From the NCBI GenBank assembly GCA_005893265.1, contig VBOX01000004.1, forward strand, positions 1 through 41,532: 41,532 bases of DNA, read 5' to 3'. Position 1 is the first letter of the stretch. The number at the start of each line of letters is the position of its first letter. Position numbers and translations under genes: made by a program. The notes beneath the pieces were generated by a model, which searched no databases, was not told the DNA's origin, and saw nothing but the letters and a program-made list of their open reading frames with translations. This DNA comes from Candidatus Eiseniibacteriota bacterium (GTDB taxonomy: Bacteria > Eisenbacteria > RBG-16-71-46 > SZUA-252). Below, in pieces: positions 17,650-27,007 of the stretch.

Positions 17650-17685
17650 GTTAATATAACACAATATATTGCAATATCTTATGAG
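17650..17685. promoter_or_regulatory. AT-rich island with nested palindromes upstream of the binding-protein/kinase pair
   Basis: A short block of strongly A/T-rich DNA in GC-rich surroundings holds three symmetric elements. These are GTTA-ATA-TAAC (17650-17660), the perfect palindrome CAATATATTG (17662-17671), and the perfect overlapping palindrome ATATTGCAATAT (17666-17677). It lies just downstream of the ArfB-like gene and about 170 bases before the binding-protein start, on whose strand it would be the promoter region. I infer a promoter plus operator for a dimeric regulator; no exact -35/-10 pair stands out. Confidence 0.45.
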
Positions 17686-17696
17686 ATTCTAGGCGA

Positions 17697-18125
17697 CTAC
17701 TCCATGCGGTCCGCGGCGCCCAGGCCCTGAAGCGCGCGGAGCCGTTTGATTCTGGAGCGCCGTTTCTTTGCGGCGATGCGGGATTCTTCGGATTTTCGCG
17801 TGGGGGCGGTCGCGTGGCGCTGTTTCACCGGCGCGAGGGCCTCTGCGACGAGCGTCTGGAGCCGTTCGAGCGCCGCCTCCTTGTTGCGCGATTGGCTGCG
17901 GTGGCGCTGACTCGTGACGCGGAGAATCCCGCGGGGACCGATCCGGGACCCGAGAGCCGCCACAAGCCTTGCCCGCTCCTCGGGGGTGATCGCACGCGAC
18001 GTACCCAAATTCCAACGCGCCTCGACCCGCGTCTCGAGCTTGTTCACGTTCTGCCCGCCTGGCCCGCTGGAGTGCGATGTACGGAACTCGATCTCGTGTA
18101 GCGGTATTTTCCCCCCGCGCGTCAT
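17697..18125 (-). CDS. arfB: ArfB/YaeJ-type peptidyl-tRNA hydrolase (ribosome rescue)
   Basis: 142 residues, one catalytic release-factor domain with GGQ at 23-25 in SSGPGGQNVNK and no codon-recognition domain. The C-terminal third is Lys/Arg-rich (RKSEESRIAAKKRRSRIK), as needed for insertion into the mRNA channel of stalled ribosomes. This is the hallmark of ArfB (ICT1/YaeJ) proteins that hydrolyse peptidyl-tRNA on non-stop ribosomes; length (about 140) is standard. ATG 18125 overlaps the hflX stop in an ATGA, making it the last gene of the five-gene minus-strand operon. Its pairing with HflX, another rescue factor, is functionally coherent. Confidence 0.92.
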   Translation of the reverse strand: MTRGGKIPLHEIEFRTSHSSGPGGQNVNKLETRVEARWNLGTSRAITPEERARLVAALGSRIGPRGILRVTSQRHRSQSRNKEAALERLQTLVAEALAPVKQRHATAPTRKSEESRIAAKKRRSRIKRLRALQGLGAADRME

Positions 18126-19294
18126 GATTCTGTCGGGCCGCCGCGCGCTGTGCGTTCCTCGTGGGTGCCGTTCTGCACGAGATGCCGCAGGGCAGCCGCG
18201 CGCAGCTCGGGGATTCCTTCCCGTGTGAGGGCGGAGACGAACACCGCGCCGGGGTAACCCGCTCGAAGCCCCAGAATCGAAACCTCGTCGGGCACCGCGT
18301 CGATCTTGTTGAACACGGATAGCCTGGGCCGCCCGAGCGCGCCGATGGAATCGAGCACGGCTTCGACCGCCTGGATATGGGCATCGATGTCCGGCTCGGT
18401 TGCGTCCACGACATGGAGGAGGAGATCCGCCTCCGTGACTTCCTCGAGGGTCGCGCGAAAGGAAATGACCAGGTGGGAGGGAAGCTTGCGGATGAATCCC
18501 ACGGTGTCGGTGAGAAGGGCGCGCGTGTCGCGGCCGATCGAAAAGACACGGGTCGTGGGATCCAAGGTCGCGAACAGCTGGTCTTCAACGTAGACGCTCG
18601 CGCGGGTGAGTGTGTTGAACAGCGTCGATTTCCCCGCGTTCGTATAGCCGACGAGCGAGACCTTGAAGCATCCCCGGCGGCCGCGCCGCTGCACGCGCCG
18701 CTCCTTCACAACGCGCTCCAGGTCCCGCTTCAGCTTCGCGATCTTCTCACGGATGCGTCGCCGGTCGACCTCCAGCTGCGTCTCACCGGGTCCGCGCGTC
18801 CCGATGCCGCCACCCAAGCGGGAAAGGTGCTCCCACATGCGGGTCAGCCGGGGAAGGAGGTACTCGAGCTGCGCCAGCTCCACCTGAATGCGCGCTTCGC
18901 GCGTCCGGGCGCGCCTGGAAAAGATGTCGAGGATGAGCCCGGTTCGATCCACGACCTTCATGTTGAGCTGTTCGCCTAGGTTGCGGCTTTGCGCCGGGGA
19001 TAGGTCGTCGTCGAGAAGCAGGAGCGTCGCCTGCTCCTCGCCGGAGAGCACGCGAACCTCTTCGATCTTTCCCTTGCTGAGGAATGTGGACGCGCGGATG
19101 GGGCCGCGGCGCTGGAGCACCTCGCCGCGCACCTGGGCGCCGGCCGTTTCGGCGAGGAGGCGAAGCTCGGTCAGGAACTGGCCATTCTCAGCTCGCCGCG
19201 TCCTCGTTTCGCGGCCGGCGAGAATGGCGCGCTCCCTATGCAGGTGCGATCTCCAGCTCGTAGGGGACATGCGTGAGGTTTTCAAACGTTCCAT
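18122..19294 (-). CDS. hflX: Ribosome-splitting GTPase HflX
   Basis: 390 residues. The N-terminal HflX domain has ASTFLSKGKIEEV and LLLDDDLSPAQSRNLGEQL. It is followed by the linker GGGIGTRGPGETQLEVDRR, diagnostic of HflX. The G domain has Walker A GYTNAGKST at 216-224, the switch DTVGF, and NKID. HflX binds 50S subunits and splits stalled 70S ribosomes under heat or antibiotic stress. The ATG at 19294 lies 59 bases inside the preceding M24 peptidase gene and lacks a clear ribosome binding site. The conserved part begins near residue 20 (ERAILAG), so the true start may be ATG at residue 9 or a later non-canonical codon. Confidence 0.94.
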   Translation of the reverse strand: MERLKTSRMSPTSWRSHLHRERAILAGRETRTRRAENGQFLTELRLLAETAGAQVRGEVLQRRGPIRASTFLSKGKIEEVRVLSGEEQATLLLLDDDLSPAQSRNLGEQLNMKVVDRTGLILDIFSRRARTREARIQVELAQLEYLLPRLTRMWEHLSRLGGGIGTRGPGETQLEVDRRRIREKIAKLKRDLERVVKERRVQRRGRRGCFKVSLVGYTNAGKSTLFNTLTRASVYVEDQLFATLDPTTRVFSIGRDTRALLTDTVGFIRKLPSHLVISFRATLEEVTEADLLLHVVDATEPDIDAHIQAVEAVLDSIGALGRPRLSVFNKIDAVPDEVSILGLRAGYPGAVFVSALTREGIPELRAAALRHLVQNGTHEERTARGGPTES

Positions 19295-20456
19295 CCTGAT
19301 GAGCGTAGATCACGTCCTCGATCCGCACGCCCAGCCCTCGTGACGGGTAGTAGAGGCCCGGCTCCACCGTGAACAGCGAACCCGGGAGGATGAGATCCGG
19401 ATTCGTGGCCGCGCTCAGGCGTGGCCGCTCGTGCACCTCGAGGCCGATGCCGTGCCCGAGCCCGTGGACGTAACCTTCCTCCACCCGCTCGTCCTGGCGG
19501 ATCGTCTTGTGACCGTGCGCTTCGAAAAGGTCGCACACGTTCTCCTGGTAGACCCGACCGGGCGTCCCGACCGCCAGCCGATCCACCGTTGCCTTCACCG
19601 CGTCGTGGACCAGGGTGTGAAGCTCCTTCAGCTCCCGAGGCGCCCGGCCCACGCAGTAGGTTCGAGTCACGTCGAAGTAGTAACCACCGTTCTCCTGGGC
19701 CGGATACAAATCGACCACGATCGGGCGCCCCTCTTCCAGAACGTCCTGGTCGTTTCCCTCGTTGTGCGGCACGCCGGCGTCGCGACCCATCGCGATAATA
19801 TTGCCGTGCGGCTCCACGAGCCCGGCTTCGAAGAAGATCCGGCGCACTTCGCGGCGGAGCCGCCCGATCGTGACCCAGCCATCCGCATCGCGCAGTTTCT
19901 TCCCGTCGAGCCGCGCGCGCTCGATGATCTCGCGGATGCGCGCGTACGCTCGCTCGCATACGGCGGCGACCGACCGGACCGTCTTCACCTCGTCGGGGTC
20001 TTTCGTGCTGCGCGCGAACTCGAACAGTCCCGGATCCTCATCCTCCACGAGCTCGATGTCGGGCTTGATCTTCCCGAGATAATTCAGAATGTGGTAGTAC
20101 CAGCCGACCTGAACCACGCCCTCTACCAGGACCCGCCCGCGCACGCCAAGGTTATCGAGAACGATCTGCATGAGGCGCGCGGAGGCGCGCACCTGGTTTC
20201 CCTCCTGCTCGAGCAGCTTCATCCAGCCGAGCGAGCCGTAGTCTCCCAGCTCGAACCCGGTGGCGGCCGCGCTGTCCCGCTCCATCGCGTGGTGGACGAG
20301 ATAGGGCTTCGCCCCTGGGCGCCAGACGACGATGCCCTTCAGGTGCGCACGGGGCCCGGTGAGATATCGGAACGTGGGGCTCATGTGCTCGCCCTGGAGT
20401 ACGACCGCGGCCGAGAGACCGCGCTCTTTCATGAGGTGGTCGATGTCTCGCTTCAT
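19236..20456 (-). CDS. M24-family metallopeptidase (Xaa-Pro aminopeptidase/dipeptidase type)
   Basis: 406 residues. A creatinase-like N-terminal domain (1-150) precedes a pita-bread catalytic domain. Metal ligands are seen as Asp in VVDLYPAQ, Asp in YYFDVTRTY, His in HGLGHGIGLEVHE, Glu in TVEPGLYYP and Glu in RIEDV, the full set of five. This fits cytosolic cleavage of Xaa-Pro bonds; the exact peptide is unknown. AAGGG precedes the ATG by about 7 bases. It starts 10 bases after the ABC permease gene and overlaps hflX by 59 bases at its 3' end. Confidence 0.9.
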   Translation of the reverse strand: MKRDIDHLMKERGLSAAVVLQGEHMSPTFRYLTGPRAHLKGIVVWRPGAKPYLVHHAMERDSAAATGFELGDYGSLGWMKLLEQEGNQVRASARLMQIVLDNLGVRGRVLVEGVVQVGWYYHILNYLGKIKPDIELVEDEDPGLFEFARSTKDPDEVKTVRSVAAVCERAYARIREIIERARLDGKKLRDADGWVTIGRLRREVRRIFFEAGLVEPHGNIIAMGRDAGVPHNEGNDQDVLEEGRPIVVDLYPAQENGGYYFDVTRTYCVGRAPRELKELHTLVHDAVKATVDRLAVGTPGRVYQENVCDLFEAHGHKTIRQDERVEEGYVHGLGHGIGLEVHERPRLSAATNPDLILPGSLFTVEPGLYYPSRGLGVRIEDVIYAHQDGTFENLTHVPYELEIAPA

Positions 20457-20466
20457 GCGCGTCCCT

Positions 20467-21555
20467 TCATGTCCGGAACAGAACGGACTCGTTGGAGAAA
20501 AGCCTCGTCGCGATGACGAGCATGACGGCCGCCATCGCCGCGCTCATGCCGATCGCGACGATCGCGTGGATGGGCACCACCGTGTCGGTGAGAATCTCGC
20601 GCTGCAGCAGCGCGGTGTTCAGGATCGGGACCGCGAATCGCCCGATCGGGGGCGCCCCGACTTGCCGGAAGCTTCCCAGGCCGAGGAAGACCGCGGCCAT
20701 GTAGACGTACGTCGCGTAGGTTTGCCCTTCGCGCATGCTCCGCGCGAAGCAGCCGATCGCCACCAGCGCGGCGCCCAGGAAAATCGCTGTAGGGAGGACC
20801 GTCAGGAAAATGAAGAGCGCCTGATCGGGCCGAATCGTGAGCTGGAGTGACTGGCCGGACAGCGCCGGCATGAGCCCCGCAAGCACCGTGAGGTTGAACC
20901 AGAGTCCGAAAATGCCGATGAACCCCGCCGTCAGCGCGGTCGTGATCACCGCCATGCATTTGCCGAGCACAAGCTCGCCGCGGGATGTCGAGGTTGAGAG
21001 AAGCGTCTCGAGGGTGCTCCGCTCCTTCTCCCCCGTCGTCGTGTCGATCGCGATGTGCATGGAGCCGGCCGCGACCATGAAGACGAGGATATACGGGATG
21101 ACGAGCGCCGCGATGAAACGCCCCGTCTCCGCCTTCGAAGAGACGTCGCGATGCTCCACGGAGATCGCGGGAGGCTGGTTGACCTGGGCGCCGTGACTCT
21201 GTGCCCAAAGAACGATCAGCGCGCGGCGGACGTCGTCGAGGACCGGCCGCGTCCGTTCCTCAGCCGCGGAGGACTTGTGGTCGGCGTCTTTGTAGAGAAG
21301 CTCCACCTTGACGGAATCGCCGCGCGCGATGGCCGGTTGGATTCCCGGCGGAAGCACCAGCACGGCATCGACGCCGGCCACGCGCACCTGGAGGGTGCTC
21401 TCCTCCTTCTTGTTCTGGGATTCGATCCAGCCCATGAAGAGCATGAGCCCTGGGTAGAGAACGAAGGGAACCACGAACACCGCGATGATCGTGCGGCCGT
21501 CCCGCAGCGCGTCCCGGAGCTCCTTCCGCCAAACGGACCAGGACCTATGCGTCAC
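20467..21555 (-). CDS. ABC-2 type transporter permease, NatB-like
   Basis: 362 residues. An N-terminal cytosolic helix (WRKELRDALRDGRTI) precedes transmembrane helix 1 (VFVVPFVLYPGLMLFMG), then a large extracytoplasmic domain of about 130 residues, then five C-terminal helices. The arrangement and the EKERSTLETLL element between helices are typical of NatB/YhaP-type ABC exporters, first described for sodium extrusion. The gene overlaps the ATPase gene by 11 bases. Substrate is inferred by family only; peptides, lipids or drugs are also possible. Confidence 0.87.
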   Translation of the reverse strand: MTHRSWSVWRKELRDALRDGRTIIAVFVVPFVLYPGLMLFMGWIESQNKKEESTLQVRVAGVDAVLVLPPGIQPAIARGDSVKVELLYKDADHKSSAAEERTRPVLDDVRRALIVLWAQSHGAQVNQPPAISVEHRDVSSKAETGRFIAALVIPYILVFMVAAGSMHIAIDTTTGEKERSTLETLLSTSTSRGELVLGKCMAVITTALTAGFIGIFGLWFNLTVLAGLMPALSGQSLQLTIRPDQALFIFLTVLPTAIFLGAALVAIGCFARSMREGQTYATYVYMAAVFLGLGSFRQVGAPPIGRFAVPILNTALLQREILTDTVVPIHAIVAIGMSAAMAAVMLVIATRLFSNESVLFRT

Positions 21556-22291
21556 CGTTCACCTCGCCGACCGTCTTCACGAACACGTCTTCCAGCGAGC
21601 CGCCGCCGTTCTCGCGCCGGAGCGAGTCCACGGTTCCCTGGGCCAGGATCGACCCCTTCTCGATGATCGCGATCTCGTCGCAGATCCGCTCGGCCTCGGT
21701 CATGATGTGGGTCGAGAAAATGATCGTGCGCCCTTTCGCCCTCAGATCGCGCACGATCTTCAGCACCTCGCGCGCGCCCAGCACGTCGAGCCCGGAGGTC
21801 GGCTCATCGAAGATGAGCACAGGCGGGTCATGAAGCACGACGCGAGCGAGGGAGAGGCGCTGTTTCATCCCGGTGGACATTTTCCCGACGCGCTTGTCGA
21901 GAAAGTCACCCAGGCCGAACGAGCCCTTGAGCTCCGAGATTCGGGAGGAGATCGCCGGGGACGCCATTCCCGTCAGCTGACCGAAATACTCCAGCAGCTC
22001 CCGGCCCGTCAGCCGGTCGTAGAGTTTGGTGTCGCCGGAGAGATAACCGATCCGCTTCCGCACCTCGCCGGCGCGATCGTTCACATCGAAACCGTCGATC
22101 TTTGCCGTGCCCGAAGTGGGTGCCAGGATCGTGGCCAGCATGCGAAGGGTGGTGGTTTTCCCGGCGCCGTTTCTCCCGAGCAGACCAAAGACTTGACCCG
22201 GCGAGCAAACGAAGGAGATATCGCGGACCGCCGGAATGTCGCCCTTCTTGCGGTCGTGGAAGGTCTTACGAAGGTTCAGAACTTCGATCAA
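21545..22291 (-). CDS. ABC transporter ATP-binding protein, NatA-like
   Basis: 248 residues from TTG 22291, chosen because GGAG lies 5 bases upstream and the protein then opens MIEVLNLRKTF, as ABC ATPases of this group do. An ATG at 22327 in frame would add 12 residues but has no visible ribosome binding site. Motifs: Walker A GRNGAGKTT, a Q-loop region near YLSGDTKLYD, signature MSTGMKQRLSLAR (a variant of LSGGQ), Walker B VLIFDEPTSGLD, and the switch His in STH. First gene of the minus-strand operon natA-natB-M24-hflX-arfB; it powers the neighbouring permease. Confidence 0.92.
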   Translation of the reverse strand: MIEVLNLRKTFHDRKKGDIPAVRDISFVCSPGQVFGLLGRNGAGKTTTLRMLATILAPTSGTAKIDGFDVNDRAGEVRKRIGYLSGDTKLYDRLTGRELLEYFGQLTGMASPAISSRISELKGSFGLGDFLDKRVGKMSTGMKQRLSLARVVLHDPPVLIFDEPTSGLDVLGAREVLKIVRDLRAKGRTIIFSTHIMTEAERICDEIAIIEKGSILAQGTVDSLRRENGGGSLEDVFVKTVGEVNGDA

Positions 22292-22422
22292 TCGGACTCC
22301 GGGAGCCTCGCGGGGAAGGATTGCCATGATTTTGGCGCCCGGGAATTCTAGGCATTCGGGCTGGAAGTGTCAACGCCGGCGGCGTGCCATCGCGCCGCGG
22401 TGGGCGGGCGGCGAATCGAACC

Positions 22423-22451
22423 TTGATGCGCGGAGTCTAAATCGTTAGTTT
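22423..22451 (+). promoter_or_regulatory. Candidate weak promoter of trxA
   Basis: TTGATG (22423-22428) and TAGTTT (22446-22451) are separated by exactly 17 bases, about 50 bases before the trxA start. The -35 matches consensus at four of six positions, the -10 only at three. A small hairpin TCCCA (22452-22456) with TGGGA (22464-22468) follows in the leader. Confidence 0.35.
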
Positions 22452-22503
22452 TCCCAACTCGTGTGGGAGGGCGTTCCACTCATCGTGTAAGGAGTCTTGG
22501 CCC

Positions 22504-22839
22504 ATGTCCGATGCGGTAGTCCAGGTTAGCGATAGCACGTTCGAATCCGAAGTGCTGAATTCGAAGGTCCCGGTTCTGGTGGATTTCTGGGCCGAATGGT
22601 GCGGGCCATGTCGCATCGTGTCCCCCGTCGTGGAGGAAGTCGCGAAGCAGTACCAGGGGAAGATCAAGGTCGCGAAGGTGGACGTGGACCAGAATCAACG
22701 GATCGCGGCGCAGTATTCGATCCGCAGCATCCCCAGCCTCTACGTGTTCAAGGGCGGAAAGATTGTCGAACAGATCGTCGGCGCGGTCCCCAAGCACCAA
22801 ATCGTGTCCGTGCTCGACGGCGTTCTCTCGGCGGTCTAA
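22504..22839 (+). CDS. trxA: Thioredoxin
   Basis: 111 residues, a complete classical thioredoxin. It has the redox motif W32-C33-G-P-C36, the buried Asp27 in VDFWAEW, cis-Pro in [12 protein letters not shown] and normal length. It keeps cytosolic proteins reduced with NADPH-thioredoxin reductase, which is not in this window. AAGGAG sits 9 bases before the ATG. It stands alone on the + strand; its TAA overlaps by two bases the TAG of the convergent helicase-nuclease gene, so the two share the sequence CTAA. Confidence 0.97.
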   Translation: MSDAVVQVSDSTFESEVLNSKVPVLVDFWAEWCGPCRIVSPVVEEVAKQYQGKIKVAKVDVDQNQRIAAQYSIRSIPSLYVFKGGKIVEQIVGAVPKHQIVSVLDGVLSAV

Positions 22840-25757
22840 ACAGCGGATTCACTGCAAATCGGACGACAGGCGCAGATCGAGCAGTTGTGCTCGCTCGGCT
22901 GCGCTCGAAAATCCACGGAACGCACGGACTCGGCGATCGCCAGAATGCGATCCCGGGTCCGTTCCAGTTTTTCCTCGGACCGCGTGGACGTCCCGACCGC
23001 CCCGCCCAGGACGTAGCGCAGCTCGAGCCTCTGGGGCACGCGGCCCGTCAGCTCCTTGTGGGCGAGCGCGTAGATCGACAGCTGCAGATTGTCTCGAGCG
23101 CTCGCGTCCGCGTGTTCCTCCCCTTCCAGCTCGCTCGTTTTGTAGTCGGTGATGACGACTCCGTCGGGCCCCTCGTCCACCCGGTCCATCCTGCCTGAAA
23201 CGATGACGTCCCCGAGGTTGAATCGGAACGAGCGCTCGACGTCGGTGGGCGGCTCTTCGCCCAGGACCTCGCGCTCGAGGAAGGAGCGGAGCGCGGCGGC
23301 GCCCTGCTCGAACCGGCGTCGCGCGTGTTCCTCCGATCGGTATCCTTCGTTTCTCCAGCTCGACCGGTAAACCTCGAGGACCTGCTCGAACGTCGGCGGC
23401 TCGCCCAGGCGGTGCCGTTCCAGAGCGAAGGCGACCGCCTGGTGGACCGCGTTCCCGAAGTTCACACGATGGTCCAGGGTCAGAATGGGATCGACCGCGA
23501 GCACGTGGAGGAAGTGGTACTTGAGGGGGCACGTGTCGTAGTCGGCGATACGCTGATGGCTGAGCCGGATCGGCTCGTGAGCCGGCGGGCGCGCGAGCGG
23601 GGGAAGGCCCTGGGGCGCGTCCGTTCGGTAGGCTTCCAGCTCTTCCATCACGCGCTGTCTCTTTTGCGCTGGCGCGGGTTTTCCCAAGTCGAACGCTTCC
23701 GATAGGAACTCGCTTCGCTGTCGGGGCCTCTTGCCGCCGTAATCGACAGCATGGGTGGCGATCAGCTCTTCCTTCGCGCGCGTGAACGCGACGTAGCAGA
23801 GACGGCGTTCCTCCTCCTTGTGCAGCTCAGAGCTCGTCCTCTCTCCCGGGGCCAGCTCGACCGGCACATCGATTCCGCGGCGGAGATTGCGCGTCGGGAA
23901 ACGGTCGGTCGCGGCTTGCACGAGATACACAACCGGAAACTCGAGTCCCTTCGCGCGGTGGATGGTGAGCACCTGGACCACGTCCGACTCCTCGCCGATC
24001 TCCGCGACGGCGGGGTCTTCGCCGTAGTCCATGATCGCCCCGAGATGCCGCAGAAAGAGCGGCACGCGATCGACCACCGCCACGGACGCGAACATTTGGA
24101 CCACCTTGAAGAACTTGACGATGTTCCGCGCCTTGATCTCGTCCTCGAAGCTCGAGGGGGCGCGAAGCCGCTTGATGATCCCGCGGCGTTCAAGATAGGC
24201 GCGCAGAACCTCCCCCACCCGGTGGTCGCGCGCCGTGTGCTTGAGCGCGCGTAGATCCTCGAGCATCGTCGCGATCCGTTCCCTCCCCTCCTCGGAGATC
24301 TCGACGGCGGTCGAGCGGTTGCTCGCCCGCTCCATGAGCGTGCGGAGCTTCGTCGGCTCCGAGGAAAGCTCGTGCACCAGCCGGCTCAAGTCGTCGCCCG
24401 GCACGCCGTAGGCGGACTCCGCGAGGTGGTACAGGTGATCTTCGCGGGCGTCCTGAGACAGGGAATACAGGAGCGCCACCATCTCCCGGATCTCGGGGCG
24501 CTGAAAAAGCCCTCGGCTACCCGGGAAGTAGTACGGCACACCCTGCTCGTCGAGCGCGCGGAGGAACGGCTCCGCGTTTTTGTTCGAGCGCACGAGAATC
24601 GCGATGTCGCGACACCGGCGTGCTCCCGATTCGACCGCGGCGCGGATCTCCGCCGCCACCCAGGCGGCTTCCTCCGCCTCGGTGGGCAGCTCCTTGATGC
24701 GAGGCATCGGCCCGGTCCGCTCGGTGAGGAGCTCTTTCGAGATCAAGAGCCGTGTCTCGAGGCGATCTTGATTCACGAGAATGAGCCGCCGCGCGGATTT
24801 CAGGATCTCCCGCGTCGAACGGTAGTTCCGCGTGAGCACGATGGAGCGCGCGTCCGGGAAGAACTCGTGGAACTTGAGAATATTCTGAAGGTGGGCGCCC
24901 CGGAATCGATAGATGCTCTGGTCATCATCGCCCACGACGACCAGATTCCGGTGGACCGCCGTGAGGCGCCTCACGATCTCGAACTGGACCGGATTCGTAT
25001 CCTGAAACTCGTCCACGAGGACGTATCGGAAACGCTGCTGCAGGAATTGCAGCGCCGATGGGCTCTCGTCGAAGAGCCGGAGCGTGAGCGCGAGAAGATC
25101 CCCGAAATCGACGAATCCCTGCTTCCAACCAAGCGTGTTGTAGCGATCCGCGGCCCGAGCCAGCTCCAGGGCCCGCGCGAAGCCGTCCCGCGCCGCTGGG
25201 TCCGTCTCGGAGCGCGCGAGCCCTGCCTCGGCAAAGCGGCGCAGCTCTTCCGCGGCGATCGGGTAGTCCTTGAGCTTGTTGAAAAACCCTGCCAGCTCAC
25301 GCAGGTACTTGGTCGGGTCGGAGAGCGGCGCGTATTGGTCCAACCCGAGCTCCTCGAGATGCTCCGCGAGAAAGAGCGCCTGCGCCGTCTGGTCCAGAAC
25401 CGTGAAGCTGGGGGCGATGCCGATTTCGATCCCGAAGCTCGAGAGCACCTCCTCGCCGAACGCGTGGAACGTGGCGATGTGGGCATCGGCGTATCCGTAG
25501 GGAACGAGCACGTCCACGCGCTCCTGCATCTCGGTCGCGGCTTTTTCGTTGAACGTGAGGGCCAGGATTTCCGAGGGGCGGGCGCGCCCTGAGGCAATCA
25601 GGTGCGCGATGCGGCGCGCGATGACGGTGGTCTTTCCCGTCCCGGCGCCGGCTACGATGAGTAGCGGCCCTTGGTCGTGCTCGACCGCGGCACGCTGCTC
25701 CGGGTCGAGCCCTTCCAGGTCCGACGTCGCCGGCGGATGAGGTCCCGCCGGCCTCAT
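22836..25757 (-). CDS. UvrD/PcrA-type helicase fused to a RecB-like Fe-S nuclease domain
   Basis: 973 residues. Superfamily-1A helicase: Q-motif Gln21, Walker A GAGTGKTT at 37-44, [25 protein letters not shown], and [15 protein letters not shown]. The C-terminal 240 residues form a PD-(D/E)XK nuclease: Asp in RMDRVD, then D871-Y-K873. Cys743 (DYDTCPLKY) together with C959, C962 and C968 gives the one-plus-three cysteine layout of AddB/Cas4-type 4Fe-4S nucleases. It probably acts in double-strand-break end processing or replication repair, with 3'-5' unwinding. No AddB/RecC partner is adjacent. ATG 25757 overlaps the transporter stop in an ATGA; longer upstream readings are antisense-like. Confidence 0.9.
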   Translation of the reverse strand: MRPAGPHPPATSDLEGLDPEQRAAVEHDQGPLLIVAGAGTGKTTVIARRIAHLIASGRARPSEILALTFNEKAATEMQERVDVLVPYGYADAHIATFHAFGEEVLSSFGIEIGIAPSFTVLDQTAQALFLAEHLEELGLDQYAPLSDPTKYLRELAGFFNKLKDYPIAAEELRRFAEAGLARSETDPAARDGFARALELARAADRYNTLGWKQGFVDFGDLLALTLRLFDESPSALQFLQQRFRYVLVDEFQDTNPVQFEIVRRLTAVHRNLVVVGDDDQSIYRFRGAHLQNILKFHEFFPDARSIVLTRNYRSTREILKSARRLILVNQDRLETRLLISKELLTERTGPMPRIKELPTEAEEAAWVAAEIRAAVESGARRCRDIAILVRSNKNAEPFLRALDEQGVPYYFPGSRGLFQRPEIREMVALLYSLSQDAREDHLYHLAESAYGVPGDDLSRLVHELSSEPTKLRTLMERASNRSTAVEISEEGRERIATMLEDLRALKHTARDHRVGEVLRAYLERRGIIKRLRAPSSFEDEIKARNIVKFFKVVQMFASVAVVDRVPLFLRHLGAIMDYGEDPAVAEIGEESDVVQVLTIHRAKGLEFPVVYLVQAATDRFPTRNLRRGIDVPVELAPGERTSSELHKEEERRLCYVAFTRAKEELIATHAVDYGGKRPRQRSEFLSEAFDLGKPAPAQKRQRVMEELEAYRTDAPQGLPPLARPPAHEPIRLSHQRIADYDTCPLKYHFLHVLAVDPILTLDHRVNFGNAVHQAVAFALERHRLGEPPTFEQVLEVYRSSWRNEGYRSEEHARRRFEQGAAALRSFLEREVLGEEPPTDVERSFRFNLGDVIVSGRMDRVDEGPDGVVITDYKTSELEGEEHADASARDNLQLSIYALAHKELTGRVPQRLELRYVLGGAVGTSTRSEEKLERTRDRILAIAESVRSVDFRAQPSEHNCSICACRPICSESAV

Positions 25758-27007
25758 CGCGGAAACAGCAGGAACGCGAGCGTGACGACGGGCGCGTAGA
25801 TGCAGAAGAGGATCATGCAGAATCCGAGGATCTCCCGGAAATCCAGCCTCGCCGCGGCGAGGAGCGGGATCGCCCAGAAAGGCTGGATGATGTCGGTCAC
25901 CATGTCGCCCCAGGCGTAGGCCGTCACGACCTTGGCCGCGGGAACCCCGAGCGTCTTGCCCGCGGCGAGGATGTAGGGCGCTTCGATCGCCCACTTGGAC
26001 CCTCCCGAGGGAACGAAGTAGTTCACGATTCCCGAGTACCAATACACGATCACAGGATACGTATGCGCGGTTGCCCCCGCGACGAAAACCCCGGCCAGCG
26101 ACTCGGCCAGGTGGGTCTCGCGGATGATGCCGTACATCCCCGCGTAGAGCGGAAACTGCAAGATGATTCCGAAGACGAGCCCGCTCGCCTCCTCCGCGGC
26201 CGCGACGAGCGACGCGGCGGAGGGATGGAGGGCGATCGCGAGACCCATCATCACAAAGTTGAGCACGTTCAAGGTGACCGGGTGCTGCGTCCTCACGAAG
26301 ATGTAGTCCACGACCCAGACCAGCGCGAGCGCCCCGAAGGTGAGATTGACCCATCTCGAGAATTCGAGCTTGGTCGCGGGCGCTGGTTTCAGCGCCGCCG
26401 GCGGGTGAGGCGGCTCGAACACGTGGATCGCCTCCAGCTGGGCCGGCGTCGCCTCGATCGTCTCCGCCGGGGCCGGATGCAGGAGGGGCGTGACGATCGA
26501 GAAGATGAGCACGACGATCGCCACGAGGATGAGATTGAAGGACGAAAAAATAGTCGCGGAAACCGGGATGATGCCGATCTCCGATTCGAGGAAATGCCCC
26601 GGGGTCGCGACGAGGAGCGGCGCGGAAGCGGAGAGCCCGGCGTGCCACGTCGTGCCCATGCCGAGATACGCGGCCGCGAGAAGGAGCCTGTAATCGGCTC
26701 CTGCCCTCCGGCGTCCCAGCTCGCGAACCAGGACGGCGCTTCCCACGATACTGATCCCCCAATGAATCAACGCGAGGAGCATCGAGCAGAGCGCGACCAG
26801 AAGGATCGACTGGCGCGGCGTGCGGGGTCGTGACGCGAGCCACGCGAGCGCGCGTCGTACCGGAGGTGACACCGCGACGACACTCCCCGTGAACATGATG
26901 AGGCACATCTGCATGGAGAAAGGGAGGAGCTCCCAGAACCCGTCTCCCCAGGCTGCCACGCACGTGATGAAGGAGGCGCGGCCTGCCGTGACCCCGAGGA
27001 TCAGCAC
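25754..27007 (-). CDS. Short-chain fatty acid transporter family protein (AtoE-like)
   Basis: 417 residues, hydrophobic throughout with about ten helices. It matches AtoE from WGDGFWELLPFSMQM onward, including PLLVATPGH, GIIPVSATIFSSFN, ILQFPLYAGM, VPSGGSKWAIEAP and QPFWAIPLLA. The family moves short-chain fatty acids such as acetoacetate or butyrate across the inner membrane. The protein starts at GTG 27007 only about 15 residues before the conserved WGDGFW. AtoE proteins usually carry some 45 residues there, including a first helix, so the N-terminus looks short. No ATG, GTG or TTG was seen further upstream in frame before the divergent gene at 27067. Confidence 0.85.
   Translation of the reverse strand: MLILGVTAGRASFITCVAAWGDGFWELLPFSMQMCLIMFTGSVVAVSPPVRRALAWLASRPRTPRQSILLVALCSMLLALIHWGISIVGSAVLVRELGRRRAGADYRLLLAAAYLGMGTTWHAGLSASAPLLVATPGHFLESEIGIIPVSATIFSSFNLILVAIVVLIFSIVTPLLHPAPAETIEATPAQLEAIHVFEPPHPPAALKPAPATKLEFSRWVNLTFGALALVWVVDYIFVRTQHPVTLNVLNFVMMGLAIALHPSAASLVAAAEEASGLVFGIILQFPLYAGMYGIIRETHLAESLAGVFVAGATAHTYPVIVYWYSGIVNYFVPSGGSKWAIEAPYILAAGKTLGVPAAKVVTAYAWGDMVTDIIQPFWAIPLLAAARLDFREILGFCMILFCIYAPVVTLAFLLFPR

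Noticed and set aside
22405-22450. tRNA-like GGTTCGATTC stretch on the minus strand upstream of trxA
   Set aside because: The T-loop-like sequence has no matching T stem (CAAGG versus CGCCG), no acceptor pairing and no CCA end; no cloverleaf could be built.
24372-25592. Open frame of 406 codons antisense to the helicase gene
   Set aside because: Covers helicase motifs on the other strand; no family features of its own.
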